The notes beneath the pieces were generated by a model that ran no database searches, was not told the origin of the DNA, and worked only from the letters and a program-made list of their open reading frames with translations. Shown piece by piece: positions 1 through 5,511 of a DNA stretch of 5,511 nt. Every line of letters starts with the position of its first letter. Position 1 is the first letter of the stretch. The position numbers and the translations under genes were made by a program. Source of the stretch: CAZLLV01 sp964560325 (lineage in GTDB: Bacteria > Acidobacteriota > Thermoanaerobaculia > Multivoradales > DATKCC01); NCBI GenBank assembly GCA_964560325.1, contig CAZLLV010000397.1:1-5511 (forward strand). The letters are read 5' to 3'.

Positions 1-116
1 TGGGGCCCGCTACTCGGCGCACCGGCGCTTACCGAGACGGGACTTCCACCCGCTGGAGACGCACAGCAGGCAGGCTCCGACCCTACGGCTCGGTCGGATT
101 CTGCTTCACGACGCAC
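1..116 (-). mobile_element. Putative 5' end of a group II intron (structured RNA, runs off the left edge)
   Basis: Read on the minus strand, a GTGCG at 116-112 matches the GUGYG 5' boundary of bacterial group II introns. It is followed by three stem-loops in close order. The first pairs 76-82 with 92-98, seven perfect base pairs with a 9-nt loop. The second pairs 38-41 with 49-52, with a TGGAAGT loop on the minus strand. The third pairs 13-17 with 32-36 and includes further GCGC/GCGC pairing. The GGGTGGAAGTCCCG block resembles domain I segments I recall from bacterial group II introns, but that is from memory and not an alignment. If correct, the rest of the ribozyme and any reverse transcriptase ORF lie left of this window, and the intron was inserted just upstream of the kinase gene. 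It could instead be another structured RNA or a degenerate intron fragment. No protein gene is visible here. Confidence 0.35.
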
Positions 117-228
117 CATTCGCCGATCATAGCGGCGCCCTCCCCCCCTGGCGAAGGCACAAAACAATTCGCCATCTTCTACTTGATAGAGTGCAGGAGA
201 TCCTCTCGCCTCTCTCCAAGAACCGAAA
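117..228 (+). promoter_or_regulatory. Leader region of the histidine kinase gene with repeated ATTCGCC motifs
   Basis: This stretch holds no convincing ORF. ATTCGCC occurs at 118-124 and again at 167-173, each followed within a base by ATC. Its core appears inverted as GGCGAA at 150-155, so 150-155 and 168-173 can pair as a 6-bp stem with a 12-nt loop. An A-rich patch (160-167) between them is the least GC-rich part of the leader. These could be regulator-binding sites or an RNA hairpin. No clear -35/-10 pair was found. A GCAGGAG at 193-199 looks like a ribosome binding site, but no start codon of a real gene follows at a proper distance. Confidence 0.25.
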
Positions 229-1819
<1,591 letters not shown>

Positions 1820-1821
<2 letters not shown>

Positions 1822-1875
1822 AACGCGAACGGCCCCGCTCCCCGGCACGAGGCCGGCGGGCGGGGCCGCGGTTTC
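1820..1875. terminator. Large hairpin between convergent genes, probable bidirectional terminator
   Basis: An 8-bp GGCCCCGC/GCGGGGCC stem (1831-1838 with 1860-1867) encloses a second stem CCGGC/GCCGG (1842-1846 with 1852-1856). Outer GAAAC (1820-1824) can pair with GTTTC (1871-1875). It starts at the kinase stop codon and ends 15 bases from the SWIB stop, so it can end transcription from both sides. It lacks a long T run on either strand, so it may act mainly as an RNA 3'-end stabiliser or a weak terminator. Confidence 0.65.
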
Positions 1876-1890
1876 GCTCGGATGAGCGGG

Positions 1891-2154
1891 CTAGCTCTTG
1901 ATGTGCTGGTTGACCAGCTTGGTCATCTCGAACATCGAGACCTGGTCCTTGCCGTTGAAGATCGGGCGGAGCTTGTCGTCGGCGTTGATGTTGCGACGGT
2001 TCTCCGAGTCCTGGAGATTGTTCGCCTTGATGTAGTCCCAGATCTTCTTGGTGATCTCGGTCCGCGGCTTCGGCTCCGCGCCCACTACGGCGGCGAGCGC
2101 GTCGTCGGGCTGGACCGGTCGCTGGAGGGCGCTTCCCTGCTGCTTTTTGGCCAT
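1891..2154 (-). CDS. Small stand-alone SWIB/MDM2-domain protein
   Basis: An 87-residue basic protein that is almost entirely one SWIB domain (about residues 13-86). Recognisable family blocks are the PDDALAAVVG helix, the PRTEITKKIWDYIKANNLQD segment, the ENRRNINADDKLRPIF turn and the C-terminal helix SMFEMTKLVNQHIK. The domain is known from eukaryotic SWI/SNF complex subunits and MDM2. In bacteria it occurs fused to chlamydial topoisomerase I and as small single-domain proteins whose role is poorly known. A link to nucleoid or topoisomerase function is only inference. The first 12 residues (MAKKQQGSALQR) form a short basic tail. The ATG at 2154 has a good ribosome binding site, GGAGAAAGG, eight bases upstream. 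The gene converges on the kinase gene and lies 118 bp downstream of uup on the same strand, but a terminator separates them, so it is probably its own transcription unit. Confidence 0.92.
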   Translation of the reverse strand: MAKKQQGSALQRPVQPDDALAAVVGAEPKPRTEITKKIWDYIKANNLQDSENRRNINADDKLRPIFNGKDQVSMFEMTKLVNQHIKS

Positions 2155-2161
2155 GAGGCTA

Positions 2162-2170
2162 CCTTTCTCC
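2162..2170 (-). promoter_or_regulatory. Ribosome binding site of the SWIB gene
   Basis: On the minus strand this reads GGAGAAAGG, a purine-rich Shine-Dalgarno sequence seven bases before the ATG at 2154. It is the only clear one in the window. Its first two bases lie inside a small CCCC/GGGG hairpin (2169-2172 with 2177-2180, loop of four), which could modestly reduce access to it. Confidence 0.7.
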
Positions 2171-2203
2171 CCCGAGGGGGTTTTACGATTCAGTCATTCC
2201 TTG

Positions 2204-2233
2204 CGGACCTTGCCGGCCCGGCGGCCGGACCTT
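2204..2233. repeat. 8-bp direct repeat flanking a perfect hairpin upstream of the SWIB gene
   Basis: CGGACCTT occurs at 2204-2211 and 2226-2233, a 22-base period or about two helical turns. Between and partly overlapping the copies is the perfect inverted repeat CCGGCC (2213-2218), loop CGGC, GGCCGG (2223-2228). The block lies about 50-80 bases upstream of the SWIB start and downstream of the uup terminator, where an operator or promoter element for the SWIB gene would be expected. No clear -10/-35 pair accompanies it. Confidence 0.45.
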
Positions 2234-2238
2234 AATGC

Positions 2239-2260
2239 AAAAAGCCGTCCTACGGGAGGC
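2239..2260 (-). terminator. Intrinsic terminator of the uup-like gene
   Basis: On the minus strand, starting 13 bases after the uup stop codon, GCC (2260-2258) and TCC (2257-2255) pair with GGA (2250-2248) and GGC (2246-2244). There is a one-base bulge at 2247 and a 4-nt loop (2254-2251), followed at once by five T residues (2243-2239). Stem plus T tract fits a rho-independent terminator and separates uup from the SWIB gene downstream. Confidence 0.65.
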
Positions 2261-2272
2261 CCGAGGGCGAAA

Positions 2273-4102
<1,830 letters not shown>

Positions 4103-4127
4103 GGCGGCGGCACGGAGTGCGGAGGCG

Positions 4128-4154
4128 GAGTATAGGGGAGCGCGGCTGATACTC
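4128..4154. promoter_or_regulatory. Putative symmetric divergent promoter between uup and the TIGR03032 gene
   Basis: GAGTAT (4128-4133) and ATACTC (4149-4154) form an inverted repeat with a 15-base spacer in the 61-bp divergent gap. Read leftward on the minus strand, 4134-4129 is TATACT, one mismatch from the -10 consensus TATAAT. Read rightward, 4148-4153 is GATACT, two mismatches. Each points at one gene. No good -35 is visible for either. The plus-strand element lies so close to the ATG at 4164 that the mRNA would be leaderless or nearly so, which fits the missing Shine-Dalgarno sequence. Confidence 0.4.
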
Positions 4155-4163
4155 TCCCGCGCG

Positions 4164-5511
4164 ATGTCCGAGGCAGCCCCGCCCGCCGCGAAGAAGGTCC
4201 AGGTCTCCTGCTCCCCCGGCTTCCTCGACTGGCTCGCGGCCGAGGGCGTGAGCGTCGCCTTCACCACCTACCAGACGAACCGGCTGTTCCTGGTCGGCCG
4301 CGACCCCGAGGGCCGCCTCGCCGCCTTCGAGCGCCTCCTCGACCGGCCGATGGGTCTCGCGGCCACCGCCGACCGCCTCTGGGTCGCGACCCGCTTCCAG
4401 CTCTGGCGCTTCGACCAGGTCCTGGCGCCCGAGGACCGCTTCCAGGGGCACGACCGCCTCTTCGTCCCGCGCATCGGCCATGTGACGGGCGAGATCGACG
4501 TCCACGACGTACAGCTCGCCGGCGACGGGGCGGCGGAGGGCGGCGACGTGATCTTCGTCAACACGCTCTACTCCTGCCTCGCCCGCCTCTCCGACCGCCA
4601 CAGCTTCGAGCCGATCTGGCAGCCGCCCTGGATCTCCGCCCTCGTGCCGGAGGACCGTTGCCACCTGAACGGGCTCGCGGTCGACGGCGGCCGGCCGCGC
4701 TTCGTCACGGCGGTCGCCCGCACCGACGAGCGGCAGGGGTGGCGCCCCCACCGGACCGGAGGCGGCGTCGTGGTCGACGTCGAGAGCGGCGAGGTGGTCG
4801 CCCACGGGCTCTCGATGCCCCACTCGCCGCGCGTCCACGACGGCGAGCTCTACGTCTTCGACAGCGGCCAGGGGGAGCTCGGCCGGGTCGACCGGGCCGC
4901 CGGCCGCTTCGAGCCGATCGCCTTCTGCCCGGGGTACCTGCGCGGCCTCGCGTGCCGCGGCAAGAGCGCGCTGGTCGGTCTGTCGAAGCCGCGCGACAAG
5001 ACCTTCCGCGGCCTGCCCCTCGACCGGCGGCTGGCCGAGGCCGGCGCCGAGCCGCGCTGCGCCCTCCAGGTGATCGACCTCGAGAGCGGTCGCACGCTCC
5101 ACTGGCTGGAGGTCCACGGCGTGGTGCTCGAGCTCTACGACGTGGCGATCGTGCCGGAGACGGTCCGTCCGATGGCGCTCGGCTTCAGGTCGAACGAGCT
5201 GCGCCGGACGATCACCTTCGAGCAGAGCGGCCGGACGGTGCGCCACTCGCTACGGAGCCTCGAGCAGGGCGAGGCGCGGAGGGAGGGGGCACCGCTGCCC
5301 GAGCGGCGGGACCGGCCGAAACCGGAATCGGGTGGCGAGCTCCCGTCCCGCGTCGTGGCGCAGAGCTTCGAGCTCACCCTCGACCAGGCCCTCGCCTACG
5401 CCGAGCTCACCTTTCCCGACCTGCGGCGGACCGCCGAGTCGAGGAAGCTGCCGGAGCCCCTCGTCGCCACCGTCCTGGTCGCCGCCCCCGCCCAGGACGG
5501 GGCGCCGCTCG
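4164..5511 (+). CDS. TIGR03032-family protein (function unknown), 3' end cut by the window
   Basis: An open frame of 449 codons with no stop before the window edge. It matches my memory of the uncharacterised TIGR03032 family. Blocks seen are the start CSPGFLDWLAAEGVSVAFTT (16-35), LFLVG (41-45), PPWISALVPEDRCHLNGLA (154-172), GLSMPHSPR (215-223), SGQGELGRVD (234-243), FCPGYLRGLA (254-263), VGLSKPRD (271-278), LQVIDL (301-306), ELYDVAIVP (323-331) and RPMALGF (335-341). Repeated strand-rich units ending in a VD/D-x-x-G turn suggest a beta-propeller-like fold; that is inference. No signal peptide is seen. The family core ends near residue 352. The remaining ~100 residues are a charged linker and a further segment that I cannot assign and that continues past the edge. 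The ATG at 4164 lies just before the first conserved block and has no Shine-Dalgarno sequence. It diverges from uup. Confidence 0.82.
   Translation, partial: MSEAAPPAAKKVQVSCSPGFLDWLAAEGVSVAFTTYQTNRLFLVGRDPEGRLAAFERLLDRPMGLAATADRLWVATRFQLWRFDQVLAPEDRFQGHDRLFVPRIGHVTGEIDVHDVQLAGDGAAEGGDVIFVNTLYSCLARLSDRHSFEPIWQPPWISALVPEDRCHLNGLAVDGGRPRFVTAVARTDERQGWRPHRTGGGVVVDVESGEVVAHGLSMPHSPRVHDGELYVFDSGQGELGRVDRAAGRFEPIAFCPGYLRGLACRGKSALVGLSKPRDKTFRGLPLDRRLAEAGAEPRCALQVIDLESGRTLHWLEVHGVVLELYDVAIVPETVRPMALGFRSNELRRTITFEQSGRTVRHSLRSLEQGEARREGAPLPERRDRPKPESGGELPSRVVAQSFELTLDQALAYAELTFPDLRRTAESRKLPEPLVATVLVAAPAQDGAPL

Noticed and set aside
13..60. Cobalamin riboswitch suggested by GGGTGGAAGTCCCG on the minus strand
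   Set aside because: The B12-box type GCCACTG motif that should follow is absent, and the adjacent stems do not fit the riboswitch layout.
60..118. tRNA or tmRNA 3' end suggested by CACCA on the plus strand
   Set aside because: No T-arm GGTTCGA-like loop, no acceptor stem partner and no cloverleaf can be drawn.
4103..4267. N-terminal 55-residue extension of the ABC-F protein
   Set aside because: It would cross the whole divergent gap and overlap the start of the TIGR03032 gene. The family homology begins right after the ATG at 4102.

Overview
This is a strongly GC-rich bacterial window. Codon third positions are almost all G or C in every gene. It carries four protein-coding genes and short intergenic spacers, and no stretch over 300 bases lacks a gene. 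The gene mix is a soluble hybrid histidine kinase with a GIAHDFNNLL H-box, a stand-alone SWIB-domain protein, a Uup-type ABC-F ATPase and a TIGR03032-type protein. That suggests an environmental GC-rich lineage such as Acidobacteriota, Myxococcota/Deltaproteobacteria or Planctomycetes. The sequence alone does not decide between them.

Left edge (1-228): no protein gene is seen. Bases 13-98 hold three consecutive hairpins. Read on the minus strand they follow a GTGCG at 116-112, which fits the 5' end of a bacterial group II intron running off the left edge; this is a tentative call. Bases 117-228 form the leader of the kinase gene and contain repeated ATTCGCC motifs.

Centre (229-4102): a plus-strand hybrid histidine kinase (229-1821) converges on a minus-strand SWIB gene (1891-2154), with a strong hairpin between their stops. 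Further right, also on the minus strand, lies a full-length uup-like ABC-F gene (2273-4102) with its own intrinsic terminator. The SWIB gene is therefore probably transcribed separately, from a spacer holding an 8-bp direct repeat around a perfect hairpin.

Right (4164-5511): a plus-strand TIGR03032-family gene diverges from uup across 61 bp and runs off the right edge without a stop. The spacer holds two back-to-back -10-like elements forming an inverted repeat, so the two genes may share one symmetric promoter.

The genes do not form an obvious single pathway. The layout looks like ordinary chromosomal housekeeping and regulatory genes, possibly next to an intron insertion. I found no convincing new multi-gene system. 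The most interesting points are the stand-alone bacterial SWIB protein and its control region, the symmetric divergent promoter, and the possible intron end.
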